Assembly (NCBI GenBank): GCA_018064425.1 | Contig: JAGHVF010000004.1 | Span: 1 to 32,681, forward strand | Direction: 5' to 3' | Source: Candidatus Colinaster equi | GTDB lineage: Bacteria; Bacillota; Clostridia; Lachnospirales; Lachnospiraceae | DNA length: 32,681 bases | Shown: positions 16,541 to 23,770 of the stretch, in pieces | Numbering within the stretch: position 1 is the first letter of the stretch | Layout of the letters: each line of letters opens with the position of its first letter | Made by a program: the position numbers and the translations under genes | The notes under the pieces: generated by a model | What the model saw: only the letters and a program-made list of their open reading frames with translations | What the model was told of the DNA's origin: nothing | Database searches by the model: none

Positions 16541-17587
16541 TTAATCTTCGCGTAATCTGATAGCTTTGGTTGCAAGCCTTTTATGTTCGTCTTTCATTGC
16601 GGCATAATGCTTCCTTGTTGTATTTACGTCTTTATGACCGAGAACATCGGCAACAAGATATATATCACCGGTTTCTTGATACAGATTGGTGCCAAATGTA
16701 CTTCTAAGTTTATGGGGAGTGATTTTTTTAACTCCGGTTACAAGACTTGAATACTTTTTTACCAATATTTCAACAGCGCGTACGGATATTCGTCTGTTTT
16801 GCATTGATAAAAAGAATGCGTTTTCGTGTCCGTCCATAGGAATAATGTGCTTACGCTGGTCGTAGTAATCATTTAAAGCTTGAAGAACTTCATCTCCAAA
16901 GTATACAACATCTTCATATCCGCCTTTTCTGCGTACTTTTAAGCGTGTATTGGCAAAATCGATATCGTTTATATCGAGTCCGACGCATTCGGATACTCGA
17001 ATACCTGTACCAAGTAATAAAGTGAGTAATGCCAAATCGCGAATTGATGTTTTTGAATGATATTGCATTTGTTTTTTTGATAAATCCGTACCGGCTTCAA
17101 CCTGGTCAAGCAAAGTGGCAACTTCATCCGGTTCGAGACGAACTATTTCTTTCTCATGCAATTTTGGCATTGGAACAAGAGCCGCAGGGTTGGTTGTAAT
17201 TAGCTCATTGCGGAAGAAATAATTATAGAAGCTTCTTAAAGATGCCAATTTTCGGCTCTTTCCGCGTTCTTCATTCATGATTTCACTATCGGTATTATCG
17301 GTATATAATGATAGATATTCCATATATTCTTCAATATCTTCACGACCGATTTGATCTAAAATGCTCATTGGAATATCCTGCATTTTATATGATTTACAAT
17401 TAGAATTGTTTTTTTGCATAAAATCAAAAAAGACACGCAAATCATATGCGTATGCAAGCTTTGTTCGAGCCGACATAACATCGTTATTGCCCCTGAAGAA
17501 TAGTTTGCAAAATGATGGAAGTGTATCCAAAATGCCGCGAAGTTTTTCTATATTACGTTTGTTTTCTTCATCGTGATAATTGGACAT
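16541..17587 (-). CDS. Tyrosine recombinase, XerC/XerD type
   Basis: Site-specific recombinase of the integrase family. The 348-residue protein has an N-terminal SAM-like core-binding domain (about 1-150) and a catalytic domain with R197 (GTGIRVSE), K221 (RRKGGYED), H292 and R295 (PHKLRSTFGT), H318 (LGHKDVNTT) and the nucleophile Y328 (KHYA). The set is complete. The start ATG overlaps the TAA of ttcA by one base (TAATG), with GAAGGAG upstream inside ttcA, so an earlier in-frame start at 17617 is unlikely. No phage genes or att sites are near, and the coupling to a tRNA-modification gene suggests a resident chromosomal Xer protein. Whether it resolves chromosome dimers cannot be told from here. 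Confidence 0.88.
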   Translation of the reverse strand: MSNYHDEENKRNIEKLRGILDTLPSFCKLFFRGNNDVMSARTKLAYAYDLRVFFDFMQKNNSNCKSYKMQDIPMSILDQIGREDIEEYMEYLSLYTDNTDSEIMNEERGKSRKLASLRSFYNYFFRNELITTNPAALVPMPKLHEKEIVRLEPDEVATLLDQVEAGTDLSKKQMQYHSKTSIRDLALLTLLLGTGIRVSECVGLDINDIDFANTRLKVRRKGGYEDVVYFGDEVLQALNDYYDQRKHIIPMDGHENAFFLSMQNRRISVRAVEILVKKYSSLVTGVKKITPHKLRSTFGTNLYQETGDIYLVADVLGHKDVNTTRKHYAAMKDEHKRLATKAIRLRED

Positions 17588-18318
17588 TAATAGTGAGCTC
17601 CTTCTTTCTTTTCCCATCCTTTGATGTTGCTGTCTGAAATGGCTGTAAACATTCTGTTTTTTACACCCGGATTGTCTTTTATTAGACTTGTGAGCAAATC
17701 ATGTGCATATTCACGTTTGGTATATCCGTCGACAGGGCATTTGCTCTCTACGACCGGAACGTCATATTTATTCACAAAGCCTTTGATGTCGGCTTCGTGA
17801 ACATATATTAATGGTCTGATAACAGTAACCTGCATTCGATCTAAAAAGGTAACAGGAGCAAATGTATGAAAACGTCCTTCATACATTAATGATAACAACA
17901 TCGTCTCGACTACATCATCTTTATGATGAGCGTAGGCTACTTTGTTGCATCCCATAGCTTTGATAGCTTCATTTAATGAACCTTTTCGCATTTTTGCACA
18001 TAACGAACACGGACTGTCTTCTTTACGTTCTTTGAATACAATTTGTGCAATATCTGTCTTTTCAATGTGATATTCAATTTCTAACTTTTCACATAATGAT
18101 TGGATAGGAGAGAAATCCATTCCAAGGCCCAAATCAATTGTTATTGCACACAAATCAAAATGCTTAGGATAGAATTTTCTTAATCCATGTAATGCATAAA
18201 GAAGTGCAAGGCTGTCTTTGCCACCGGATATTCCAACAGCAATTTTGTCACCTTCATCTATCATATTGTAATCATCAATAGCTTTTCTTACGTAACTGTA
18301 TAATTTTTGTATTTTCAT
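17587..18318 (-). CDS. ttcA: TtcA-type tRNA 2-thiocytidine biosynthesis protein
   Basis: ATP-dependent tRNA thiolation enzyme; the family places sulfur on cytidine 32 using a 4Fe-4S cluster. The 243 residues show the PP-loop SGGKDS at 31-36, the paired cysteines C104 and C107 (SPCSLC) and a third cysteine C194 (SKCPVDG). The spacing resembles the three cluster-binding cysteines of E. coli TtcA. AYAHHKDDVVETMLLS is the second family signature. It could instead be a related TtcA/TilS-family thiolase with another target base. It is the first gene of a two-gene unit with the Xer recombinase and has its own promoter. Confidence 0.85.
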   Translation of the reverse strand: MKIQKLYSYVRKAIDDYNMIDEGDKIAVGISGGKDSLALLYALHGLRKFYPKHFDLCAITIDLGLGMDFSPIQSLCEKLEIEYHIEKTDIAQIVFKERKEDSPCSLCAKMRKGSLNEAIKAMGCNKVAYAHHKDDVVETMLLSLMYEGRFHTFAPVTFLDRMQVTVIRPLIYVHEADIKGFVNKYDVPVVESKCPVDGYTKREYAHDLLTSLIKDNPGVKNRMFTAISDSNIKGWEKKEGAHY

Positions 18319-18341
18319 AAATATCCTCGTTTCAACAATTT

Positions 18342-18370
18342 ATTCTATCATTTTCTTGTTTTTACGTGAA
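18342..18370 (-). promoter_or_regulatory. Promoter of ttcA-xer
   Basis: Read on the minus strand, TTCACG (18365-18370), a 17-base spacer and TAGAAT (18342-18347) with TGA before it, an extended -10. Upstream are A-tracts that could act as an UP element. Confidence 0.6.
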
Positions 18371-18410
18371 CGCATTTTAATGTTTTTTTTATTTTTTAAT
18401 TGTAATATTA

Positions 18411-18419
18411 TGATATACT
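18411..18419 (+). promoter_or_regulatory. Extended -10 promoter of the AI-2E family gene
   Basis: TGATATACT has an extended -10 TG followed by TATACT at 18414-18419. The -35 region is only T/A-rich. It lies 40 bases before the TTG start and diverges from the ttcA promoter. Confidence 0.5.
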
Positions 18420-18459
18420 ATTAATGAATTTTATTCACAATTAAAGGAGAAAAGCAAAA

Positions 18460-19857
18460 TTGAAGAAAATGCGCAAAAATAAGTATTTCAAACTTGGATT
18501 AACGGCCTTTATAGTTGTTTGTTTAAGTATGTTATTTAAATATGTATTATATAGCAGCACTAACTTCTTTAATGCAATAGGAGCATTTGTTGGTGTATTT
18601 TCGCCTATTATTTGGGGACTTGTTTTAGCATATTTAATATGGCCGATATGTAAGTTCATAGAAGAGAAGTGCTTTATTAAGTATTATCATTACAAAAATA
18701 AGACAATACGTCACGGTGATAGAACAAGATTTCGCATATTTTCAATTATTGCTACGTTGATGTTGGTAATTTCTTTAATATATGCATTTTTTGGTACTGT
18801 TTTACCTGAGATATATCGCAGTATTGAGAATATCATTAAGATGTTTCCGACCTATTATGATAATGTTATTCTTTTTTGCAATAATTTCTTACAAAAAACA
18901 GACATCTTTGTTGAGGATGACGTTATCACATTGATAAATAATTATTCTGAAGATGTATACAATTTTACATATAAGACAATACTTCCGAACGCAACAGATC
19001 TTGTAAAAACGTTTTCAAACGGCGTTATCAGTGCTGTTAATACAGTATTGAATATACTAATCGGATTGATAATTGCCATATATTTGATTGCAAGTAAAGA
19101 GAAGTTTGTCGGACAAGCAAAAAAAGCTGTTTTTTCGTGGTTATCAAAGGATAAAGCAAATAATTTAATGACAGATTTGCGCTTTATTGATAAAACATTT
19201 GGTGGCTTTTTAGTCGGAAAGATTGTTGATTCAATTATTATCGGTATTTTGTGCTTTATTGGCCTTAGTATTATTAAAATGCCATATCCGGTACTTATTA
19301 GTGTAATTGTGGGAGTAACTAATGTAATTCCGTTTTTTGGACCGTATCTTGGCGCTGTTCCGAGTACAATTCTTATTTTCTTGGTTAGCCCAAAGATGGC
19401 ATTATATTTTATTATTTTCATAATTATTTTACAGCAACTTGATGGCAACGTCATAGGGCCTGCAATTTTGGGTAATTCAATAGGTGTATCAAGCTTTTGG
19501 ATAATTGTCTCAATAACGGTGTTTGGTGGCTTCTTTGGCGTATTTGGCATGCTAATAGGCGTGCCTACATTTGCATGTGTTTATGCCTTTATCAGACGTC
19601 AAATTAATACACGTTTAGAGGCGCGAAATATGACGATAGCAACTTCGGCATACACAACATTGGATTATATTGATGAAAATGGCGAATTTGTTATGTTTGG
19701 CGAGAAAAGTAGTCTCGAAGAAAGCAAACGTTATATTGAATTAACACCAAATGAACATTATGACGGAAGCAAGACAAGAAAACTTCAGGATATAATTGCA
19801 GAATTCTTTCAAAAAGTAGTTGATGCAATCGCAAGACTGTTTAAAAAGAAAAAGTAG
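18460..19857 (+). CDS. AI-2E family (PerM-like) transporter
   Basis: Polytopic membrane protein of the AI-2 exporter superfamily, 465 residues. Hydrophobic helices appear near residues 10-35, 40-60, 85-110, 190-215, 255-280, 285-310, 312-335 and 345-375. The segment GVTNVIPFFGPYLGAVPS is the family hallmark, between the middle helices. The C-terminus is a soluble basic tail ending LFKKKK. Family members include peptide exporters and ion antiporters, so the substrate is unknown. The start is TTG: AAAGGAG (18443-18449) lies 10 bases upstream, whereas the first ATG at 18469 would be 19 bases away. Confidence 0.88.
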   Translation: MKKMRKNKYFKLGLTAFIVVCLSMLFKYVLYSSTNFFNAIGAFVGVFSPIIWGLVLAYLIWPICKFIEEKCFIKYYHYKNKTIRHGDRTRFRIFSIIATLMLVISLIYAFFGTVLPEIYRSIENIIKMFPTYYDNVILFCNNFLQKTDIFVEDDVITLINNYSEDVYNFTYKTILPNATDLVKTFSNGVISAVNTVLNILIGLIIAIYLIASKEKFVGQAKKAVFSWLSKDKANNLMTDLRFIDKTFGGFLVGKIVDSIIIGILCFIGLSIIKMPYPVLISVIVGVTNVIPFFGPYLGAVPSTILIFLVSPKMALYFIIFIIILQQLDGNVIGPAILGNSIGVSSFWIIVSITVFGGFFGVFGMLIGVPTFACVYAFIRRQINTRLEARNMTIATSAYTTLDYIDENGEFVMFGEKSSLEESKRYIELTPNEHYDGSKTRKLQDIIAEFFQKVVDAIARLFKKKK

Positions 19858-20012
19858 TTTGCTATGTTGGCTTTTACCATATAAATCGCTTACTTATTTT
19901 AGCAAACCGAAGAGGTACGGCACGCCCTGTGTGCACTGCAAACTCTGCGTTAAACTTTTCTTTTGCGAAAAGTTAGAACGGTGCCCATTCTGCTGCAATT
20001 GATCAAATGCGG
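19858..20012 (+). repeat. GC-richer structured intergenic element, possible dispersed repeat
   Basis: This gap between two convergent genes is clearly less AT-rich than its surroundings. TTTGCTA (19858-19864) recurs inverted as TAGCAAA (19900-19906). Further on, GGCAC (19919-19923) can pair with GTGCC (19981-19985). Between them GTT-A-AACTTTTC (19949-19960) pairs with GAAAAGTT-AG-AAC (19967-19979) around TTTTGC. No T-run follows. It resembles the intergenic repeats scattered in some Lachnospiraceae genomes, but that is recollection. Orientation is arbitrary and a structured RNA is also possible. Confidence 0.4.
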
Positions 20013-20585
20013 TTAGGATATTCGTTCAATGAGCTGATTATACTGCTCGTCTATTGCGATAAAGATTTCTTCGTTACCGGTTAATGGATTGTCCGGATGA
20101 TATTTTCTTGAAAGTTCATGATATTTCTTTTTCACATCTGAAACATTTTGACATTCACGATAATAACTATACTCAGATATTATTTTTTGTGTCGCATTCA
20201 ATTTAATGTTCTTCGTTGGATTGAAATTATTGGTGTTTGATTTGCTATTATTGGTGTACTTTGTATAGCGATTGGCAGAACCGGCTCTGGATGAAGTTGA
20301 ACCATACATATTGGAATAGTTCTTCTTCTGCCCTGAGGGACCATCATATCTTTTGACACGTTCACACATATCTAATATGTCGGCAAGTAATTTATCGGAA
20401 TACTGTCTTCCGTCGTACATTGTCTCCAAATGTATATATTTATCGATTGCAGCCTGTGGTAATATCGTATACTTGGGACCGATTAAATCAACCAAATTCT
20501 TCATTGCAATATCTGTTTTGGTAATCAAATCTTTTCTTTTCATATAAGGTTGAGTTATTAGATTGATAATATCACTAATTCCCAT
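20013..20585 (-). CDS. J-domain (DnaJ-like) protein with the J domain at its C-terminus
   Basis: A 190-residue protein. The last 60 or so residues form a J domain: VSDVKKKYHELSRKYHPDNP carries the HPD tripeptide that activates Hsp70 ATPase, followed by GNEEIFIAIDEQYNQL as helices III-IV. The first J-domain helix is less typical. The N-terminal half (about 1-85) is a helical region that I do not recognise, and residues about 85-125 are a Ser/Asn/Thr-rich linker. There is no G/F, zinc-finger or client-binding domain, so it is a class C J protein that recruits DnaK to an unknown client. The ATG at 20585 follows GGAGAG. Confidence 0.85.
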   Translation of the reverse strand: MGISDIINLITQPYMKRKDLITKTDIAMKNLVDLIGPKYTILPQAAIDKYIHLETMYDGRQYSDKLLADILDMCERVKRYDGPSGQKKNYSNMYGSTSSRAGSANRYTKYTNNSKSNTNNFNPTKNIKLNATQKIISEYSYYRECQNVSDVKKKYHELSRKYHPDNPLTGNEEIFIAIDEQYNQLIERIS

Positions 20586-20599
20586 AGTCTCTCCGTTTT

Positions 20600-20636
20600 T
20601 ATATAAAATCCACCAATACAGTTACTGTATTGGTGG
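20600..20636 (-). terminator. Palindromic terminator after lexA
   Basis: CCACCAATACAG (20610-20621) and CTGTATTGGTGG (20625-20636) form a perfect 12-bp stem with a 3-base loop. On the minus strand ATTTTATAT follows, an interrupted T-tract. It lies between lexA and the J-domain gene. Some read-through into the J-domain gene is likely, since no separate promoter is obvious. Confidence 0.7.
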
Positions 20637-20677
20637 TTAATGAACACATATTATTCTATGCTTTTATATTCTGTATA

Positions 20678-21298
20678 TCAATGATATAAACGAAATACAC
20701 CAAAAACTTTTCCAAGTATTTGACAATCATCAACAATGATTGGATCCATTGTATCATTCTCGGGTTGTAATCTTATATGCCCCTGCTCTTTATAAAATGT
20801 TTTAACAGTAGCTGAATCTTCAACCAATGCAACAACTGTATCACCGTTGTGCGCTGTCTGACATGATTGAACGAAAATCTGATCTCCGCTATATATGCCT
20901 GCGTTAATCATTGAGTCTCCGCGAACTTTTAATATAAAGCTGGGCTCACCGTTAGGCACCATCTCTGCCGGTATCGGAAAATATCCTGAAATATTCTCTT
21001 CGGCAAATATTGGCTGTCCTGCTGCAACTGTGCCGATAACAGGTAGGGAAGTCATCTCTGTTCTTACAATGTTAAAACTCTCATCTACTATCTCAATTGC
21101 CCTGGGCTTTGTTGGGTCTCTTTTAATAAAACCTTTCCTCTCCAAGCTTTCAAGGTGCGCATGTACAGACGATGTGGACTTTAAGTTGACTGTCTCGCAT
21201 ATCTCTCTTACTGTCGGCGGATAACCCTTACTCATTATTTCAGACTTAATGTAATCTAGTATCTCTTGTTGTTTACTACTGATATTGCCGTTTGCCAT
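20678..21298 (-). CDS. lexA: SOS repressor LexA
   Basis: LexA represses DNA-damage genes and cleaves itself when RecA filaments form. The 206 residues have an N-terminal winged helix (about 1-65, with PPTVREICETVNLKSTSSVH as the recognition region) and a C-terminal S24 peptidase fold. The cleavage site is A93-G94 (GTVAAGQP), the nucleophile S129 (GDSM) and the general base K166 (ATVKTFY). I place the start at the ATG at 21298, because the GGAGGGG site lies between it and the upstream in-frame TTG at 21310. It is divergent from the LysM gene, and the shared region holds several SOS boxes. Confidence 0.97.
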   Translation of the reverse strand: MANGNISSKQQEILDYIKSEIMSKGYPPTVREICETVNLKSTSSVHAHLESLERKGFIKRDPTKPRAIEIVDESFNIVRTEMTSLPVIGTVAAGQPIFAEENISGYFPIPAEMVPNGEPSFILKVRGDSMINAGIYSGDQIFVQSCQTAHNGDTVVALVEDSATVKTFYKEQGHIRLQPENDTMDPIIVDDCQILGKVFGVFRLYH

Positions 21299-21337
21299 AT
21301 GCCCCTCCAAAAGTGTAAATGCAATTAATATGTTAAT

Positions 21338-21365
21338 AGTATAACACGATACCGGTCAAAAGCAA
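21338..21365 (-). promoter_or_regulatory. lexA promoter
   Basis: On the minus strand TTGCTT (21360-21365), a 16-base spacer, and TATACT (21338-21343) with an extended -10 TGT in front. A weak SOS-like palindrome, CAAACATATATTCC at 21363-21376, overlaps the -35 side. Confidence 0.5.
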
Positions 21366-21375
21366 ACATATATTC

Positions 21376-21410
21376 CAAAAATATGTTCGAATTTATCGAA
21401 CAAAGTTTCG
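21376..21410. promoter_or_regulatory. Two SOS-box-like LexA operators on the lexA side
   Basis: CGAACAAAGTTTCG (21397-21410; on the other strand CGAAACTTTGTTCG) departs from CGAAC-N4-GTTCG at one position. CAAAAATATGTTCG (21376-21389) keeps one perfect half-site. Their centres are 21 bases apart, two helical turns. Both lie just upstream of the lexA promoter. Confidence 0.55.
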
Positions 21411-21419
21411 ATAAAAGTG

Positions 21420-21448
21420 TTGACATTCGAAAACATGTTCGGTATTAT
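21420..21448 (+). promoter_or_regulatory. SOS-controlled promoter of the LysM gene with operator in the spacer
   Basis: TTGACA (21420-21425) and TATTAT (21443-21448) are 17 bases apart. The SOS box CGAAAACATGTTCG occupies 21428-21441, completely inside the spacer, so bound LexA would block RNA polymerase directly. Confidence 0.8.
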
Positions 21449-21454
21449 TGTTTT

Positions 21455-21468
21455 AGAACAAATGTTTG
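21455..21468 (+). promoter_or_regulatory. Downstream SOS box of the LysM gene
   Basis: AGAACAAATGTTTG contains GAAC-N4-GTTT, an exact match to the Gram-positive SOS core. It lies at about +1 to +15 of the LysM transcript. Confidence 0.75.
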
Positions 21469-21491
21469 GCTTGCAAAATATGGAGGCAATT

Positions 21492-21839
21492 ATGAAAGTT
21501 GTTAAAGTAAATGGTCATTATCTTAATAGAAGACATTATCAGCGAATTTTTAGACGCATTATTATATATATTACTATTCTTCTTCTGGGATTGAGCATTA
21601 CACATTTGGCATCAAAAGCAGAGACTATTGATGAGTTGCATTATTATAAGTACTATACCAGTATAACTGTTCAATCAGGAGATACATTATATTCTATTGC
21701 TAAGGCTAATTTAACAAACTATGATTCTGTTGATACATATATTGCAGAAGTTGCAACAATCAATCATTTAACAAGTGCAGATATTGATTATGGTATGAAT
21801 CTTATAATCCCATATTATAGTACGACATTTGTTCAATAA
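21492..21839 (+). CDS. TM-LysM protein, probable SOS-induced cell division inhibitor (YneA-like)
   Basis: A 115-residue protein: basic cytoplasmic N-terminus (1-22, ending QRIFRR), one TM helix (about 23-41) and an extracytoplasmic LysM domain (about 57-108: VQSGDTLYSIAKANL, then INHLTSADIDYGMNLIIP). This architecture, the divergent position to lexA and the LexA-controlled promoter match YneA of Bacillus, which delays division after DNA damage. Sequence identity to YneA is not obvious beyond the LysM, so the role is inferred from context. I chose ATG 21492, five bases after GGAGG; the in-frame TTG at 21417 precedes the promoter itself. LysM domains bind N-acetylglucosamine in the wall. Confidence 0.82.
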   Translation: MKVVKVNGHYLNRRHYQRIFRRIIIYITILLLGLSITHLASKAETIDELHYYKYYTSITVQSGDTLYSIAKANLTNYDSVDTYIAEVATINHLTSADIDYGMNLIIPYYSTTFVQ

Positions 21840-21868
21840 GTAATATATATGTATTTGCCCTCATAAAA

Positions 21869-21925
21869 GGCGAAGTATTGAACCTCTCTCCCAATTTGTT
21901 CATAATACTTCGCCGTTTTTATTTT
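21869..21925. terminator. Bidirectional terminator between the LysM gene and rsfS
   Basis: GGCGAAGTATT (21869-21879) pairs with AATACTTCGCC (21904-21914) around a 24-base loop. GTTTTTATTTTT follows on the plus strand and TTTTAT on the minus strand, so it can end both convergent transcripts. Confidence 0.8.
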
Positions 21926-21931
21926 TCTATA

Positions 21932-22270
21932 TTATAGTTGTACTTCTCTTCCGTCTTTCCATATTCTGTCCAGGTCGTAGAATTCACGACTTGCTTCATC
22001 AAAAATATGTACTACAACATCACCATAATCCATTAATATCCAGTTACCGTTTTTGAATCCTTCCATATGTGAAAAATAGATATTATGTTTGTGCATAGTG
22101 TCTTCAACATAGTCGGCTAAGGCGTGAACATGATTAATATTATTTGCAGAAGCAATAACAAAATAGTCTGCCATTATTGAAACTGAAGAAATGTCAATTA
22201 ATTTCAAATCTTCTGCTTTTTTTTCATCAAGAACATTATATATTTTTTGTGCAATCTCAAGTGCTTCCAA
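21932..22270 (-). CDS. rsfS: Ribosome silencing factor RsfS
   Basis: RsfS binds ribosomal protein L14 and prevents subunit joining when nutrients run low. The 112 residues match the family, with the core stretches DLKLIDISSVSIMADYFVIA, ANNINHVHALADYVED, GNWILMDYGDVVVHIF and a terminal FYDLDRIW. It is the last gene of the rplU operon and begins 8 bases after yqeK, the usual yqeK-rsfS pairing in Firmicutes. A bidirectional terminator follows. Confidence 0.95.
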   Translation of the reverse strand: MEALEIAQKIYNVLDEKKAEDLKLIDISSVSIMADYFVIASANNINHVHALADYVEDTMHKHNIYFSHMEGFKNGNWILMDYGDVVVHIFDEASREFYDLDRIWKDGREVQL

Positions 22271-22278
22271 TATTTACC

Positions 22279-22845
22279 TCACATGTTTTCCGAATAATAC
22301 AGATACGCTTTTTGAGTCATAGGGTCTAATTCCTTGGTTGAAGAAGACAAATATGACATAGTATTTCTGTATATATGATAAGTTGCGTGATCCAGATTCT
22401 CAAAAGCTTCCTTACGAATTTGTGCCAGTTCCGGATCATGGTCACGAAGTGGCTCAATATAATCTGCGATGAAAATAATCTGTTCCAAAATATCCATATT
22501 TGGTTTGCCTGTTGTATGATACATAATTGATGAACATATTGCAGGATCGTCAATTTCATATTTGTTTTTGGAAAGATGTGCTCCGACTTTTGCATGTAAT
22601 AAAGAGGGATTCTTTTGCTCAACATCTGTAACGGCAATTTTGTATTTTTTACAATATTGTAGCTTTTCTTTATCACTCATTCCTTTAGCACAATCATGCA
22701 ATAAGCCGGCTAAGAATGCTTTATTTAAATCATACTCGTATTTCATTGCCAAAGAGGATGCTGTATATGCAACTCCAAGAGTATGTTCGAACCTTTTTAT
22801 ATCCAATTTCTCTTTTAATTCACGAATAATTTCTTTCTTTGTCAT
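22279..22845 (-). CDS. yqeK: HD-domain diadenosine tetraphosphatase YqeK
   Basis: The YqeK family cleaves Ap4A symmetrically into two ADP molecules using an iron-binding HD domain. In this 188-residue protein the HD pair is H50-D51 (LLHDCAKG), with H21 (FEHTLGV), the later H (YHTTG) and D (FIADYIEP) completing the metal site. It follows nadD with only two bases between, so the two are translated together. Nothing unusual is visible in length or motifs. Confidence 0.93.
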   Translation of the reverse strand: MTKKEIIRELKEKLDIKRFEHTLGVAYTASSLAMKYEYDLNKAFLAGLLHDCAKGMSDKEKLQYCKKYKIAVTDVEQKNPSLLHAKVGAHLSKNKYEIDDPAICSSIMYHTTGKPNMDILEQIIFIADYIEPLRDHDPELAQIRKEAFENLDHATYHIYRNTMSYLSSSTKELDPMTQKAYLYYSENM

Positions 22846-22847
22846 AA

Positions 22848-23459
22848 TCAGTTGCTCTTATATAGATTGTTTGCTTCGATATATTTATAAGTCGCATCAG
22901 ATACCATATACTTGATGCTTTTGTCTGTTCTTATTCTCTCTCGTATGTTTGACGAGGATATTTCGATATTGGCAGATTCCATAATCTCGATTTTTGCCGA
23001 ATAGTTTTCTGTCAATTTTTGAGATATATCTTTGAGTTTCTCTTTATCTGTGTCATCCCTTACTGCGACTAATATTGTTGCAAGTTTGAAAATTTCCTCA
23101 AAATCTTTCCATTGATCGATTTGACATAGCGAATCCGCACCAATTATTAAATAGAAGTCTGTATCGGAATATTGCTTATGTAATTCGTGCAATGTATCAA
23201 CGGTATATGTGTTTCCCGGTCTGTCTATTTCAACCGATGAACTGATAAAGGCTGGATTATCACTAATAGCATCATTAACCATTTGATAGCGTATCTCTTT
23301 ATCAAGAATGACTTGATTATTCTTGAAATAAGATATCCCTGTAGGTATGAACATAACTTTATCCAATTTGAAGTCATCATAGGCTGTTTGGGCTAAAAGT
23401 AAATGTCCTATATGTATAGGATTAAAAGTACCGCCTAAAATTCCGATTCTTTTTTTCAT
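22848..23459 (-). CDS. nadD: Nicotinate-nucleotide adenylyltransferase NadD
   Basis: NadD makes deamido-NAD from nicotinate mononucleotide and ATP. The 203-residue protein has GILGGTFNPIHIGHLLLAQ at its start with the HxGH-type site H16/H19, the LIIGADSL strand, DQWKDFEEI, and the late ISSSNIRERI loop that binds ATP phosphates. It lies 11 bases after yhbY and immediately before yqeK. Confidence 0.95.
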   Translation of the reverse strand: MKKRIGILGGTFNPIHIGHLLLAQTAYDDFKLDKVMFIPTGISYFKNNQVILDKEIRYQMVNDAISDNPAFISSSVEIDRPGNTYTVDTLHELHKQYSDTDFYLIIGADSLCQIDQWKDFEEIFKLATILVAVRDDTDKEKLKDISQKLTENYSAKIEIMESANIEISSSNIRERIRTDKSIKYMVSDATYKYIEANNLYKSN

Positions 23460-23470
23460 AAAATCACCAA

Positions 23471-23761
23471 TTATCGAGGTAACAATATTTTGGGGTTGTC
23501 TTTGTTTGCTTTATATAAAACAATTTTTTTGCCGATTACCTGAACAACTTCAGAACCGGTTCTGTCAGCGAGAACTGTTGCTATTTCACGAGGGTCATCC
23601 ATGCAATTTTTCAAAACAGAAAGCTTTATCAATTCTTTTTTGTTAAAAGCTTCTCTGATTGCTTCTGTATATTCCGGGGTAATGCTGCTTTTGCCTACCT
23701 GAAATATTGGTTCAATATTCATTGCCAACCCTTTTAAATATGCTCTTTGTTTACTATTCAT
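23471..23761 (-). CDS. yhbY: CRM-domain RNA-binding protein YhbY
   Basis: Small ribosome-assembly factor that associates with the pre-50S subunit. The single CRM domain fills its 96 residues: LTSKQRAYLK-like MNSKQRAYLKGLAMNIEPIF at the start, the GKSSITPE loop, and VVQVIGKKIVLYK near the end. It lies between obgE and nadD in the standard order and starts 9 bases after obgE. Confidence 0.93.
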   Translation of the reverse strand: MNSKQRAYLKGLAMNIEPIFQVGKSSITPEYTEAIREAFNKKELIKLSVLKNCMDDPREIATVLADRTGSEVVQVIGKKIVLYKANKDNPKILLPR

Positions 23762-23770
23762 TTTTGCTCC

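Noticed and set aside
16541-17587. Integrase as a sign of a prophage or integrative element
   Set aside because: Neighbours on both sides are housekeeping genes, no att repeats or tRNA gene are seen, and the gene is coupled to ttcA.
19820-20002. Cysteine-rich small ORF reading CVHCKLCVKLFFC through the intergenic element
   Set aside because: It starts inside the AI-2E gene, has no ribosome binding site, and its cysteines follow from the structured DNA; it is probably a by-product of the element.
20610-20636. The perfect palindrome after lexA as a LexA operator
   Set aside because: It has no GAAC-N4-GTTC core and lies downstream of lexA, with a T-containing tract on the minus strand; it fits a terminator better.
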